Positions 10,432 through 21,351 of a stretch of DNA of 64,000 bases are shown here, one piece after another. The translations under genes were made by a program, and so were the position numbers. The stretch is from Acanthosepion lycidas (lineage: Eukaryota; Mollusca; Cephalopoda; Sepiida; Sepiidae). The DNA lies in contig OZ010616.1 of the NCBI GenBank assembly GCA_963932145.1, positions 47,923,427 to 47,987,426 of the forward strand. Direction: 5' to 3'. The notes under the pieces are model-generated. The model had not been told where the DNA came from. It made no database searches and saw only the letters and a list, made by a program, of their open reading frames with translations. How positions within the stretch are numbered: the first letter of the stretch is position 1; each line of letters starts with the position of its first letter.

Positions 10432-10964
10432 TGTTATAAAAAAATAAGACATATCTCAGCTGATTTGCAGGCAAATAAACTAACATACTCAAGAGTGAAA
10501 GCCGGATGTGAATGGGACAAGGCCCCGTCACAAAATGACCATTATCGTCATTTACACATAGGCCCAACGCACGAGTTCCGGTCGAAAAATAAAATAATAT
10601 TTTAAAGTGTTCCTATTTCTCAGCCAATAAACATGCTTCCCTCCTAATTATACTTGCATCGTTTTTCGAGCCTGTTAAGCCATAAAAAACGCCATAAAAG
10701 GGGTCACACGGGGAAGTACAACAGCAGTCAACAGGAGGCCAGGGAAGAGATCTGTTATGGTCAGTCAGCAGCAGTCAGCAGGAGGAGTGCCATGCCAACC
10801 AGTGAGAATTACTATGAGAGATCAACCCAGATCGGCAGCCGGCTTATGAACTATACCACAAGGTAGCTGTCCCAAACCCACACGTTCCTATTGAAATAAA
10901 TCTCGTAGATCTATTTCTGCTGTTGTCATATTTCTTTCTTGCAACCATACGCTTGTCTATAACA
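10432..10964 (+). repeat. 5' LTR of a gypsy element
   Basis: A 533-bp repeat starting TGTTATAAAA and ending CTATAACA. A second copy, nearly identical over its length, lies alone at 42804-43327. It is immediately followed by a primer binding site and gag, so this is a true 5' LTR. Confidence 0.88.
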
Positions 10965-10965
10965 C

Positions 10966-10978
10966 TGGTGTCAGAAGC
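10966..10978 (+). promoter_or_regulatory. Primer binding site
   Basis: TGGTGTCAGAAGC one base after the LTR. TGGTGTCAGAAG is a common gypsy PBS and is probably complementary to a tRNA-Leu 3' end, though the tRNA identity is from memory. It is the minus-strand synthesis start. Confidence 0.7.
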
Positions 10979-10992
10979 ATACAGCAAGAGAA

Positions 10993-11430
10993 ATATGGAT
11001 GACTACATGAGCTTCACCCGAGCTGAACTATTTACTCTCATCAAGGAACAGAAAACACTACTATTTAACTTGAAAACGGGACCAACACAGCCTTCCGAAG
11101 CCACGATACAAGAAATTCAAGCCGACATAAACGACATGCTGACTGTCCTAAAATCAACTACTTTAACACCTCCCACCGCTCAAACAAATGGCGATTACAG
11201 CGTAATGATGCGCCAACAAACTATACACGACATATTGAGGCTAGAGAGAACTTTTTGCCCTGGACACGACGTGAACTGATTCATCACGGCTCTAAACAAA
11301 GCATACATAATCCATGTCACACCAGAACTCAGCACCTGAGTAATGTAGATGAGACAGCGCTTTACTATCATATCCTACCAGAAAAGACCCTTGAATTAAA
11401 GAATGACAACAAATGAAATAATGTGATACC
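10993..11430 (+). pseudogene. Gypsy Gag N-terminal region (truncated)
   Basis: Opens at ATG 10996 with MDDYMSFTRAELFTLIK, a helical, Thr-rich stretch, then a FCPGHDVN-FITALNKAY segment interrupted by a stop at 11277 and further stops. This FxPGxDV motif begins the capsid-like part of CsRn1-type Gag. All homology ends near 11430; protease, RT and the 3' LTR are absent, so only the 5' end of the element is here. Confidence 0.75.
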
Positions 11431-11479
11431 TATGTCAGGGCCCATTATACAAGCCCAGGCCAAGAAAATACATCAACAA

Positions 11480-11700
11480 CTTAATATTATATCTCCAATC
11501 CTTAACATTATAATAGATATTATTAACATCTCTTTAACATTTTATAGTTTACTCTTAACATAATAACCATTCTTTAACATTATAGGGACTCTCCTTAATA
11601 TTATAATTACCACTCCTGAACATTATAATGGAATATTCTTAAGATTACAATTGTCTATATTTGACATTATAAATTATAATAGCTTCTTTTTAATAACAAG
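11480..11700. repeat. Degenerate tandem repeat of CTTAACATTATAAT
   Basis: About six loose copies of a TTAACATTATA core at 25-40 bp spacing. Confidence 0.45.
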
Positions 11701-11774
11701 CAAATTTGTAAAAACCAGAGTTATAACATTGTAAGTGAAGTGTTTTGATTGACTAACTGTCCTAAATTTGACAC

Positions 11775-12040
11775 AAATTTAAATTTGAAAAGAAATAAAC
11801 TAGTCATCAATTGATTGAAAAAACAACTTGGAAATATTGCATTGCTGTAAGCTTGGATGTGCAGGTAGTGAAATGGATAATGGCTCAGACTTGTTAATCA
11901 GAGAGCAGAGTTCCAATTCCAGTTGGGTTTTTTATATTCACTTATGTGCAAATACTCTTGGGAAAGATAGGACTGCACTTCGTCTCTCCCCAATTATGGG
12001 TTAATTAGTAAAACTTGTATCCCTAAATCATTATTATTTC
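11775..12040 (+). mobile_element. 5S/tRNA chimeric SINE, older copy
   Basis: GGAAATATTGCATTGCTGTAAGCTT at 11830-11854 corresponds to the 3' end of 5S rRNA. It is followed by a tRNA-like part with A box-like AATGGATAATGG (11872-11883) and B box-like GAGTTCCAATTCC (11908-11920), and a tail ending TATCCCTAAATCA. It parallels the better copy at 21352-21637 throughout. Confidence 0.75.
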
Positions 12041-12099
12041 AAAAAAATTTTACAATCTAAAAATATTTTTTGACTTTGTGAGAAAGATATACAAAGGTG

Positions 12100-12425
12100 T
12101 CCAAAAAAGAAGGCAAACTGATTGTCCTTGGTGATTTCAAAACTCAAGTCAGATTTGACTGATGCATGGGATGATGTATTTGGAAAGCATGATATCAGGC
12201 ATACAAAATCAAATGGGCTTCTTTTGCTCTCCTTCTGTGTAGAGCATAGCTTAGCCATCATAAATGCCATATTTCAACTTAGGAACATCCATAAAGTGAC
12301 ATGGGTGTACCCCAGATCCAAGCATTGGCACACAATTGCCTATGTCATCACCAGAAAGAAAGACATCCAGGAGTTTAAAATAACGCAAGTTAAGAGGAGC
12401 ATATTGCAGCTGCAGGATAATTGAG
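12100..12425 (+). pseudogene. RTE-type LINE endonuclease fragment
   Basis: Translation gives LIVLGDFKTQV, then WDDVFGKHDI, SNGLLLLSFC, HSLAIINAIFQL and PRSKHWHTIAYVI. These are the central and C-terminal motifs of the APE-like endonuclease of RTE LINEs (the family often annotated craniofacial development protein 2-like). GDF is the G-D-N/F metal-site motif and the final H of a diverged H-x-IDYVI motif is visible. One stop interrupts the first half. RT does not follow directly. Confidence 0.8.
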
Positions 12426-12639
12426 GGGGCTTATATAGAACAAGTATTTTCTGTTACAGTTTCTGGAGCTGAAGGTCTGGTAATTGGAAAATACAAGTTT
12501 TACAATACTATCCCTTTTTATCAAATTTGGTTCAATGATTTACTTTTAGAAAAACGAGGTTGTCCTTAAAAATTTGTTATGGTGTATCTCCTTGTTAACA
12601 GCTTGAGTTACTCACAGGTAGCAGTCAATGGAATAGAAG

Positions 12640-12985
12640 AATAGTTTTTATTGAAGCAAGAAAAATATGGATAAAAAGATGCTGAAGATACCATGGACCA
12701 AACGTGAGTAACGATAAAGTTTTGGAGAAAATGGAAAGAGAAAAGAAATTAATACTTATCAGGAAGAGACAATTGAAGTTTCTGGTCATATAATGAGGAA
12801 GGAAGGCTTGGAAAATCTAATACACACTGCACAGACAGAGGGCAAGAGGGAAACAATACATAACATACTTAGTGAGCTTAAGTAAATGGATGTTGGAACA
12901 GGGCTTAAGAGTAATCAAAGTAAGACAAAGTTTATTAAGAGCTACAAGTGACAGGAAATTGTGGAGAGCCATAATCACCTACATC
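12640..12985 (+). pseudogene. RTE LINE polyprotein C-terminal tail, copy 1
   Basis: Broken frames encode RRMLKIPWTK-like, EKMEREKKL, RKRQLKFLGH-like, MRKEGLENL and LSKWMLEQGLRV segments. This is the post-RT tail of a widespread RTE subfamily. A second copy lies at 13310-13650, and more at 20290-20615 (minus) and 53740-54140. Confidence 0.75.
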
Positions 12986-13309
12986 CCAAATTGGCACATA
13001 AAGAAGAAAAAGTATCTTGTTTTCCCTTGGATCAGTAAATTGTCTTCAGTAAACAATGGTTCTCTATTCTTGATATATTACCTACCCAGTGTAAATGAAC
13101 ATTTTGCAATAGAATTTCAATGTGGGAAGCATTGAAAATTTTAAGAACTTGTGTGGTTATAAGGAAAACTTTTCCTTGAAGATCAAAAAGGTTATAAAGG
13201 AAATGCTAATGGAAATATGACGGTGTAATATTGTAATCTGGTTGAGGACATGCACACATGAAGGAGGACAGTCAGCATAATGTTATTTTAAACTTTTACT
13301 TTTATATCT

Positions 13310-13650
13310 TGCATAAAAAGTCAATGGAATAAAAGAATAGTTTTTAATGAAGCAAGAAAATATGGTTCTAAAGAAAGATGCTGAGGATACCATGGACCAA
13401 ACATGTGAGTAACGATAAAGTTTTGGAGTAAATGAAAAGAAAAAAGAAACTAATATGTAACATCCGGAAGAGACAGTTGAAGTTTCTGGGGCATATAATG
13501 AGGAAGGAAGGCTTGGAAAATCTAATACACATGGGACAGATAGAGGGACAGAGGAAAACAGCACATAACATACTTAGTGAGCAGGAGTAAATGGATGGTG
13601 GAACAGGGATTAGGAGTAATAATAGAGACAAAGTTTATTGAGAGCTACAA
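13310..13650 (+). pseudogene. RTE LINE polyprotein C-terminal tail, copy 2
   Basis: Repeats the same motifs (KKDAEDTMDQT-frame shifted; ICNIRKRQLKFLGH and MRKEGLENL across frames; LSEQE-SKWMVEQGLG) about 670 bp after copy 1. It runs straight into an RT core of a different RTE at about 13655. Confidence 0.7.
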
Positions 13651-13654
13651 GAGG

Positions 13655-13975
13655 AATACCTGCAACATCAGAAGTACTTGTTCCACAACTTTATTGATTT
13701 CAAGAAAGCATTTGATCATATATGGAATGACGGTCTTTGGCAAATTCTTAGAGAATTCAATGTAGCTAATGGAATTATCCAAGTCATCCAGACACTATAT
13801 AAAATTGCCATCAGCACAGTTCTTCTGGGAAAACAAATGTGAATATTCTTCTGGACAACTGTCAGATTGAGACAAGGATACATACTTTCACCCACAATGT
13901 TCAACCTATTTCTAGAGAGAATCATAAAAGAAGCCCTGAATGACCATTATCTTTCAATATTTATCGGTGTCAAGA
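13655..13975 (+). pseudogene. RTE LINE reverse transcriptase core fragment
   Basis: Encodes FIDFKKAFDHIWNDGLW (RT box A with its catalytic Asp), a following helix, then TVRLRQGYILSPTMFNLFLE (box B) and IKEALNDHYLSI. The box C FADD segment is not present. A stop at about 13840 interrupts. Joined in an unusual order: tail sequence lies upstream of the core. Confidence 0.8.
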
Positions 13976-14400
13976 ACATGGAGGAGCAAAATCAGCTTTC
14001 AAATGAAGTACAGACTGTACAAATCACTGGTAGTCTCCATTCTCCTATATGGACACTCTTAGCTGAAACAGAGAGAAGGATCCATGAGAAAACTCCTTGG
14101 CATCATCTATTGGGAACATAAAACCAATGAGTTTGTGCAGAAAAGGATTGAAAGTTTTATGGGCTACCAGAAACTTCTTCTCACCACTGTCAAATGGAGA
14201 AAAATGGCATAGTTTGGACACATTACAAGGCATGACAGCCTATGCAAGACCATCATGCAAGGCACCATTAAAGGTGGATGTTGGTGAGGGCACCAACTCA
14301 AAAACTGGTTGGACAATGTCAAACAATAGACAGGTATGACTATACATGAATTGCTGATGACTGTTGTGAAAGAGATGATGATGATTGTATTTCTATAATT
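13976..14400 (+). pseudogene. RTE LINE RT thumb and C-terminal tail, second subtype
   Basis: Across frame breaks: YKSLVVSILLYG, RKLLGIIYWEHKTNEFVQ, YQKLLLTTVKWRKM, FGHITRHDSL and TIMQGTIKGG, ending in a (GAT)n-like stretch at 14374. This tail subtype (QGTIKGG) differs from the MRKEGLENL tail at 12640 and 13310, so at least two RTE lineages are present. Confidence 0.75.
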
Positions 14401-14585
14401 TATGAAAGACTTTCTTATGAAAGTCTGTTTGATACTAATCCCTTTTTCACAAATCACAAACAAAACGTTTCTCTTTAAGAAATGGCCATTTTCATGAATT
14501 TTTAATAAAAGCAACTCTATCTTAGGATAAAATGACAACAGGTTTTTGTTACAGATGAATGTTAAATGAATGAAAATGATTGTTC

Positions 14586-15105
14586 TCAATTCTAGTTCTC
14601 TATTTAAATGCTCATTGTTTTTTTTGAGCAGCATATTTAATAGTGAATTTTTAAGGCTAGGCCAAGGTGAAGAGGTTAAAAATATTGGTTTTACAACTAA
14701 TACTTATCCTGTATGAATCATTCCTACCTCAGGTTTGATATATTTCTTTTCTAGTTGATATCAAAGAAGATAGGTTTCAAGATTGGGCAGAGACTGAAAA
14801 TACTTGTACCTGGTACTCCCATAATATGATGGAGAACTAAAAAACCTACTGGTATCATGAAGTATAGTTTGGGTGCTGTGGTAAAGATGATATAGCCATG
14901 AAACTATGTTTGAAAACATGGTCATTGTTGGATTATGGTTTTGTATGAAGCCCTGCCACTGTTGTTACAGCAATTTTGTATATATATATATTGTATTTCT
15001 TGCTCTCTCTCTCTTCCCTTTCTCTCTACCCCCCCTCTCTCTCTCTCTGTGTATGTATGCATATTTTCTAAACACAGAAAGTACAGGCTAATTTAGGGAA
15101 TAAAA
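14586..15105 (+). repeat. ~500-bp near-identical duplication, copy 1
   Basis: Matches 21637-22138 with only a few substitutions and a length difference in the CT-rich tract (15001-15047). The shared block starts TCAATTCTAGTTCTC and ends GGGAATAAAA. No terminal inverted repeats or clear ORF. Confidence 0.9.
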
Positions 15106-15663
15106 GCACCATTCTATAATATAAATTATAGATTTATTTAAAAACAGATTAATCATTTATTGGCAGAAAGTAATTATCAAGGACTTCTTACGTGTCACTG
15201 TATATACATTTATAGATATATTTATAAGTGTATGTATGTGCATATCTGTGTGTGTGTGTGTTTTTAAGCCCTTGCCCTCATATTTTTATTAACTCAATAT
15301 GAAGCAGGTTAAAAAAAATCTAAACTAAAAATCCCACTGTTACCCTTTAGAGACGCGCTCTACCCCCATCCTCCATAACAATTGTTACATATTTGATTTC
15401 CCTTTTTACTGTATACATTTACAATACATTTGCATTCCTGTCCCTTTCCATTCTTACCTTCACCTCCTTTTCCACTTTTCTATCCAATGTCCTGTCTTTC
15501 AATCATCATATGCCTGTTATTTTTTTTTTAAATATAATTATGTAGCGTTCTTGGTGTTTTTTAAAATAAAGTGTTAAAGTGGTCATTTTAAAAATATCAC
15601 TCGAGGAGACTGTCAGTTTGAAACCGTGGTTGGGTAATTCAATTGAACTCCTGATTATTAAAC

Positions 15664-15664
<1 letters not shown>
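15106..15664. other. Unassigned spacer
   Basis: AT-rich, with a short TG run at 15246-15262. No feature recognised. Confidence 0.5.
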
Positions 15665-15665
<1 letters not shown>

Positions 15666-15699
<34 letters not shown>

Positions 15700-15718
15700 T
15701 GTGTGTGTGTGTGTGTGT
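15666..15718. repeat. (ATGT)n and (TG)n microsatellite
   Basis: Tetranucleotide run passing into TG dinucleotides. Confidence 0.95.
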
Positions 15719-15739
15719 CTGTGTAGTATCATGGTATAC

Positions 15740-16905
15740 TATACACTTGTGTGCAAAATGTTAGGGCCACCCTGATGAATTAATTACTTTTGTTAATTTT
15801 ACCCTTGGTTGGCACATATTAAGATTTTTGAAGGCCAGAAAACAAGTTACTTCATTTTTGTTTCATTAATGTTGTGGGGAAATAAAATAAAATAACTAAA
15901 TAAAATAATGATAATGAATAAAAAATGGGAAAAGAAAAACTTTTTTTTCCATGATGATAGTAATAAAATAACTTGAAATTTTTTTACCTAACTTGCCTTC
16001 ATCAAATGTCAATTAGGTGGCCCTGTTTAAGTTCTATATAAAGACAAACATTTCTTTCCTCTTCCTTTTTCTCCCTCTTACTCCAAGATATAGCAACAAT
16101 TGGAAAAAAGATGTCCCCACAGGAACATGTTTGTTTCCCCAGTTCACTAATTATTGAACTCTTTTTCCACTTTCCAACATATACTGTTTCAATGTGACTT
16201 CAAACCTCCCCTATAAAATAAATCAACCTTTTCTTTGGTCATTCCATCTCAGCACACGGCTGGTCTGAGAGCAATCATTATAACAATGCTTATCCTTACT
16301 AACTTTTGAACCAGAAAAAGAAAAGGTACATGTCCAAGAGACATTGTGAACTTTGTTTCACTACAGTTAAAAGGACATTAAATAAAACCCAAGTTTTTGT
16401 TTGTTTCTTCTTTATTTACATATGATTATGCACACGCATGAAATACACCAAGATGCAACATTTAAATTCCATAATGCTAAATGACAGATGATAGAGCAAC
16501 TTAAGCATAGAGATGTTGACAATGACTATGCAAAAATACTGGACTATCAATTAAAATTTCTCTTTTCATCTCTTTCAGGATATTTTTTTGCAAAGTATAG
16601 AGTTAGTAATTACAGTTGCTGCCTTTGACTGGAATAACAGAGGTGGCAAGGAATAGGTCAAGGTCCAGATTTTCTCATTGGGAATTTTTTCCCATCCTTT
16701 TTAGGAATAATCGCAAAGCTCTTGGAGATTGTGTAGTTTTTGTTGGATCATTTGTTTCTTTAGTTCTCACCAGAATGATTCAATTATACTGACAACTGAA
16801 CATGGTGCTGACCAGTCTTCCATAAGTTGAACATCTTTATCCACATAAAAAACCTTTTTGTTGCATGTGATATGTGGCAAGGAGCACCATCAGGCTGATA
16901 TCCTC
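15740..16905 (-). mobile_element. Tc1-like transposon remnant with transposase C-terminal half
   Basis: The minus strand at 16620-16905 encodes YQPDGAPCHISHATKRFF (second catalytic Asp region) and, after a frameshift, DVQLMEDWS, SIIESFW (third catalytic acidic residue), LKKQ and PNEKIWTLT. The order and spacing are those of a Tc1-type DDE transposase C-terminus. Downstream a TIR-like TACACTTGTGTGCAAAATGT at 15742 next to a TA marks the probable 3' end. The N-terminal DNA-binding half is missing, replaced by a reverse-transcriptase remnant. Confidence 0.65.
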
Positions 16906-17594
16906 ATTGGTGATGGTGCAATATTTCCTGGCCAGTGTTATAGCAGCCATTAATAGTTCTTCAGTGATTGATGGGTAAAAGTTGGAGATGTTAAATTGCA
17001 TAAAGGTGCACTTGGTCTTATTTTTATATTAGCAAACCAACTGATAGCTTATTTAGTATTTTTACATTGGTTGTCACCTGTGGCATTCTTGGTGTAATTA
17101 CAGGTTTATTCAAGTATAGCCTTGCTGATTTTGCCTATGTTATTTTTAGAAGAGTTAAGCAATGTGGGTTGTTGGGGAAATTATCCTTATGGTCCTAACA
17201 GTAATAAAAGCCTGTTGTTTGTGAAGCTTATGCACCCTGTTGTTTCATGTCTCATTGTTGATATCATTTTCCTATTCAGCTGGAGCTTTCTTATATACTC
17301 TATTAATTTCATTGCAGATAGATTTGTGATAGTCAGCGACGTTGTAACATAGATTGCCCGTTTTGTCAGATTTGATGATGACTTTATCAGTATTACATAT
17401 CTTGGCAATGTTTTTATCATACTCCTCTGTAGTTTGTTGTGTTTGGTAACATATTTAATTCTATCAATTACGGAGAATAAATCCTTTTCAAATTCAATGA
17501 GGAGGTCATCACTAAACAGTGTTTTCAGGGACTTAAATCCAAAGGGATTTGTAGATTCATATTCATTGTGCTGTTCTCTTTTGGTGAATAACAA
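16890..17594 (-). pseudogene. Penelope-like or related reverse transcriptase N-terminal remnant
   Basis: Minus-strand pieces in order: LLIEFEKDLFSVIDRIKYV, then YDKNIAKICNTDKVIIKSDKTGNL, YKKAPAE, QQAFITV, and near 16900 FMQFNISNFYPSITEELL. These resemble the N-terminal region and RT box A (F-D-I-x-x-F-Y-P-S, here F-N-I with the catalytic Asp changed to Asn) of an RT family common in molluscs and cnidarians that I place tentatively among Penelope-like elements. It runs directly into the Tc1 remnant at about 16900. Confidence 0.55.
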
Positions 17595-17843
17595 TAAACA
17601 CTTAATGTTTCCATTTCATTCTACTCACAACACTCTCAATTTTGTGCAATAAGCTGAGTTAATATTAGTTCCTTTTAGGGATGAGTATGTTTTTGGTGGA
17701 GTAGTCCAGAATAAAATGTTACATCATGCAATAACATATGTGATAAACTATACAGTTTGGTGTACACTGAAGAAAGTGCTCAATGTAAAGGTGCAATTTA
17801 TGCCGTTTCTAATATCTAGTTATTTCATTTACCTAAGCCTATT

Positions 17844-17847
<4 letters not shown>

Positions 17848-17884
<37 letters not shown>
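17848..17884. repeat. (TA)n microsatellite
   Basis: About 36 bp of TA, followed at once by a mariner remnant. Confidence 0.95.
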
Positions 17885-17888
<4 letters not shown>

Positions 17889-17929
17889 AAAACCTTTTAT
17901 GCCAATGCAATATCATTGGTGATTATGAA

Positions 17930-18180
17930 GTTACGGAAGCTCAGAAAACTCACTCTGATAATTCTGATAAGAAAAGAACTCCCAAATTTGTTGGTGAGGA
18001 CCTCAGACTAAACATGGATGTCTACATCAAGTGCTTTGAGGAGGTAGTGCTGCCCTGGGTGGCTACTGGAAGACCCTAAGTCTGACAACAAGATATTGCA
18101 CCATGCCACACAGCAGGAGAACCCAATTGTGGCTGTCAGACAATTTCTGTGACACCCACATATCTGTATATTGGAGGTAG
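17930..18180 (+). pseudogene. Mariner-type transposase fragment
   Basis: Encodes NMDVYIKCFEEVVLPWV, then across two stops QQDIAPCHTA, and in the next frame RTQLWLSDNF. QQDxAPxH is the second catalytic Asp motif of the mariner group whose last motif is usually PLDYYVWG. The related fragment at 45330-45755 (minus) carries that later part. It ends abruptly where gypsy RNase H starts. Confidence 0.7.
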
Positions 18181-18835
18181 GGGATGTCAAAGCAGAGGAC
18201 ACTACTTGGTTGAGGAAGAAAACAGATGCCAACCACATAAATGTAGTAGAATTGGAAGCATTAATGAAAGGAAACAACTTGGCACTGCAGTGGGAGATGA
18301 AGAACATTTTGGGCCCAGCAGAATAGCCATATGGTGGGTGTTAAAGGAAGAAATGGGGACAGCAGTTGTATCTATGGTTAACAAGCTATTCCTAAAGACA
18401 GGGCCAGTGGAAGAGGTCCTAATAGATAATGTCACAGCTTTCAAGTCAGCACCAGTCAAGACAGTACTGGATAGGTGGAATGTGCAAGCATATTACAAGG
18501 CTGTATATGGACCTAGTGAAAATGGCATTGTAGAGAGGCACTACAGGACTGTGAAGGCAATAGCTGAGAGGGGTCAAATATAACCAAATGAGGTGTGTAG
18601 GGCAGGAGGAGAATTCTGTACTACAGTGCGCAATATTGCAGTACAAGTGGAGACATCCACAGGTCATCCCTGGGTCAATTCAAATTGGAGAGGAGGTATG
18701 GATAAAGCTACCTGATGCTTGCTGCACCACACAATGGGGGCAGGGAATGGTGACTGGAGTACAGTCACAGAATAATGTTTCTGTAGATCAAACCTCTTGG
18801 CACATCCTGGATGTATGACAAGTGAATGACTCACA
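18180..18835 (+). pseudogene. Gypsy RNase H joined to integrase (internal deletion)
   Basis: In one frame TTWLRKKTDANHINVVELEALMKG (RNase H). From about 18309, in another, GPSRIAIWWVLKEE, VEEVLIDNVTAFKS (second catalytic Asp), YGPSENGIVERHYRTVKAIAERG (catalytic Glu about 35 residues on). After a frame change, QYKWRHPQV, QIGEEVWIKLPDA, CTTQWGQGMVTGV and NNVSVD, the integrase C-terminal tail. The rest of RNase H and the zinc-binding start of integrase are missing at the junction near 18310. Non-functional. Confidence 0.8.
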
Positions 18836-18839
18836 TTCA

Positions 18840-19538
18840 TATTGATAGTACAGTAAGGCAACGTGGTAGTGATAAAGATGATCCAGCATGTAGGTCAGGA
18901 ATAGAGGCACGACCACCTTATTGGGTATATGACTATGTGGCATGAGGATGATCTTGTTGGGGGTGTGGGGTAAAAGTATGAGAGAAAAGAAATGAAACTT
19001 ACCAGTGCTGGAAGCAAAAAGCTAGAAAGGTGGAAGTAACAATTATATAGGAAGTGCCAATGCATTATGGGTATAATGATTATGGGTATAATTGATGGAA
19101 AGAATGATGGGTGAAGAGTGAACAGACAGGAAAGGAAAGAAAGAAGAGGAAACAAAGAAAAAGTTTTTTTTTTATTGTCTCTGTATATCAGTGAGACTAC
19201 AATATAATATAAAATATGTATGTACTTTTAAATTATTAATTATTAAAGAGACATTCTCTATGTGAGCAAGTGAATTCATAAACAACATTGGTTTGTTGAA
19301 GTTTTGATGTATTTTGGGCATAGATATTGTTGAAAGTTTTAGTTATTTTGTAATAAGTGGTGAGTTTAATTTGTTTGCTCATGCTTATAAGTGATATATG
19401 TCTATGGATTTGGTTTCTTATAATTTGAATTATAATTATTAGAGAAAATCTTCCAAAATGGTAAGTAGGTTAATTCATATTTGTAAATATAAATGTGGGG
19501 ATGGGTATTTTTATGTGTGTGTGAGGAAGGGAGGATGG

Positions 19539-19540
<2 letters not shown>
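18840..19540. other. Unassigned purine-rich spacer
   Basis: A purine-rich stretch (18950-19160) could be untranslated or LTR sequence of the preceding gypsy remnant. No ORF of note. Confidence 0.4.

Positions 19541-19572
<32 letters not shown>
19541..19572. repeat. (GA)n microsatellite
   Basis: About 32 bp of GA. Confidence 0.95.
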
Positions 19573-19573
<1 letters not shown>

Positions 19574-19766
19574 AGAATCTATGAGATAAATAGGTAGATT
19601 TTGTATTAGTGGCCAATCTAATCAAACAAATAGGGAGGTTATATGGATGCATTAAAAGATGTGACAGGGAAAAAAGAGGAGCCATGAAGTGCATGTATAA
19701 AAGAATGTTATGAAGGAAAAAAGAAAAAAGAGGGAAAAAATGAAAGAGAGAGAGTGGTGGGGAGAT

Positions 19767-19931
<165 letters not shown>

Positions 19932-20098
19932 CACCGTCAGCATAATCATCAGAAGTAAATGAAATTTCTGGAGAAATTAAATAGTCAGAGATTAAAGGAC
20001 CAATCACCAAATGATTAATGTATTACAAAGTATTTAATGAGTGCAGGTTTAATTACCTAAGAGAAAATGATTATCCTTAATCCACCCACTCACTTTCA

Positions 20099-20131
<33 letters not shown>

Positions 20132-20289
20132 GTATATGTATGTCTGTCAGTGTATATACAGAGAGAGATACTGAAAACTTCTCAACCCAGTCCTCTTCCT
20201 AAAATTTAGCTAAATGACCAAACACCAGAATTTTATTTTTGAAGCACTTCATGGTTAGGCTAAGAACTTTTTGAAACCATCCTTATAGC

Positions 20290-20615
20290 CCTCAATTACT
20301 TCCTGCCTTTATTATGCCTTTTTGACTCTTCATTGTTTTTTTATGGTATGTTCTGACATCCATTTACACAAACTTTGCAAGTATTTTGCTTTGCTTTGCT
20401 TCTCTTGCTTTCAATATACCCCTTGAGTATTCAATTCACCTTCTTTCTTTATCATGTATCTCCAAAATTTCAACTGTTCCTTCTAACATTAGTCTTATTG
20501 TAGTTCTTATTCTCCTTAAACCATTCTTGTTTATTTAATCATCTGTATGTAGTATTTTCAGCATTCATTTATAAAACCACATCTTTGTCTCTCCAAGTTC
20601 TTTCTTCATTTTTGT
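20290..20615 (-). pseudogene. RTE LINE C-terminal tail, very degenerate
   Basis: The minus strand reads MWFYK-MLKI, then in broken frames EQLKF-RYMIKKEGEL and LCKWMSEH, the motifs of the RTE tail seen at 12640. Many stops. Confidence 0.5.
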
Positions 20616-20882
20616 GGAAATTCATAGGAGATTAATTTTTTTTTAAATCATTTCACCTCAAGTAAGGCAATAAAGCCACTAAGATGCAAGGAGATTAATG
20701 AGTGTGAAAGAATAAGAAAAAAAGGAAAAGATTGAGAGAGAATAATAAAATAACAGAATTAGGTAAACAAAATAAAAATTATCATTGCATTTAGATTTTG
20801 TAGATCAAAGTTGATTGCAAAGCAAGAGGCCAGATGAGAATTTCACAAGTGAGAAGTGCAAGAGAAAAAACTGTTAGCATTG

Positions 20883-21284
20883 AACTTATGGTAACATCTA
20901 TCCATTTTAACTGTAAAATGACGAGACCTAGCTGCCATTCTAGTACTGTGTTTAAATTCATAAAATCAAATCCATAAATCTAAATCCTATTTTAGAAAGT
21001 GTCAAATTGTAAGGTTTTGTTATTTCAAGATTTTTAAAATAAAAAATATTTCTACTAGTAGTTAACGGATTGAGTTTATCTAAATCAACTATTTCCTTTA
21101 AGAAATATTTGACATTTACAGGAGTTAAATTTGAGGAAGGTTTTCCCAGAAGGTATTTAGAGCTACAAAATAAAAACAATTCAAGTTTGATTAAAACTCT
21201 TAGTGTAAAACTTATGGTAACATCTATCCCTATCCATTTAACTTTAAAATGATGAGACCTACCTGCCAATCTAGTACTGTGTAA
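20883..21284. repeat. Pair of ~70-bp direct repeats
   Basis: AACTTATGGTAACATCTATCC to TCTAGTACTGTGT occurs at 20883-20951 and 21209-21282, separated by about 255 bp that read open on the minus strand but show no recognised motif. It could be the ends of a small non-autonomous retroelement. Confidence 0.6.
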
Positions 21285-21351
21285 AGTCAAGGTACCAAAG
21301 AGGATTACATTTATTACATTGCAGCCTAGTACTCATTTTGTTTTCCTAAGA

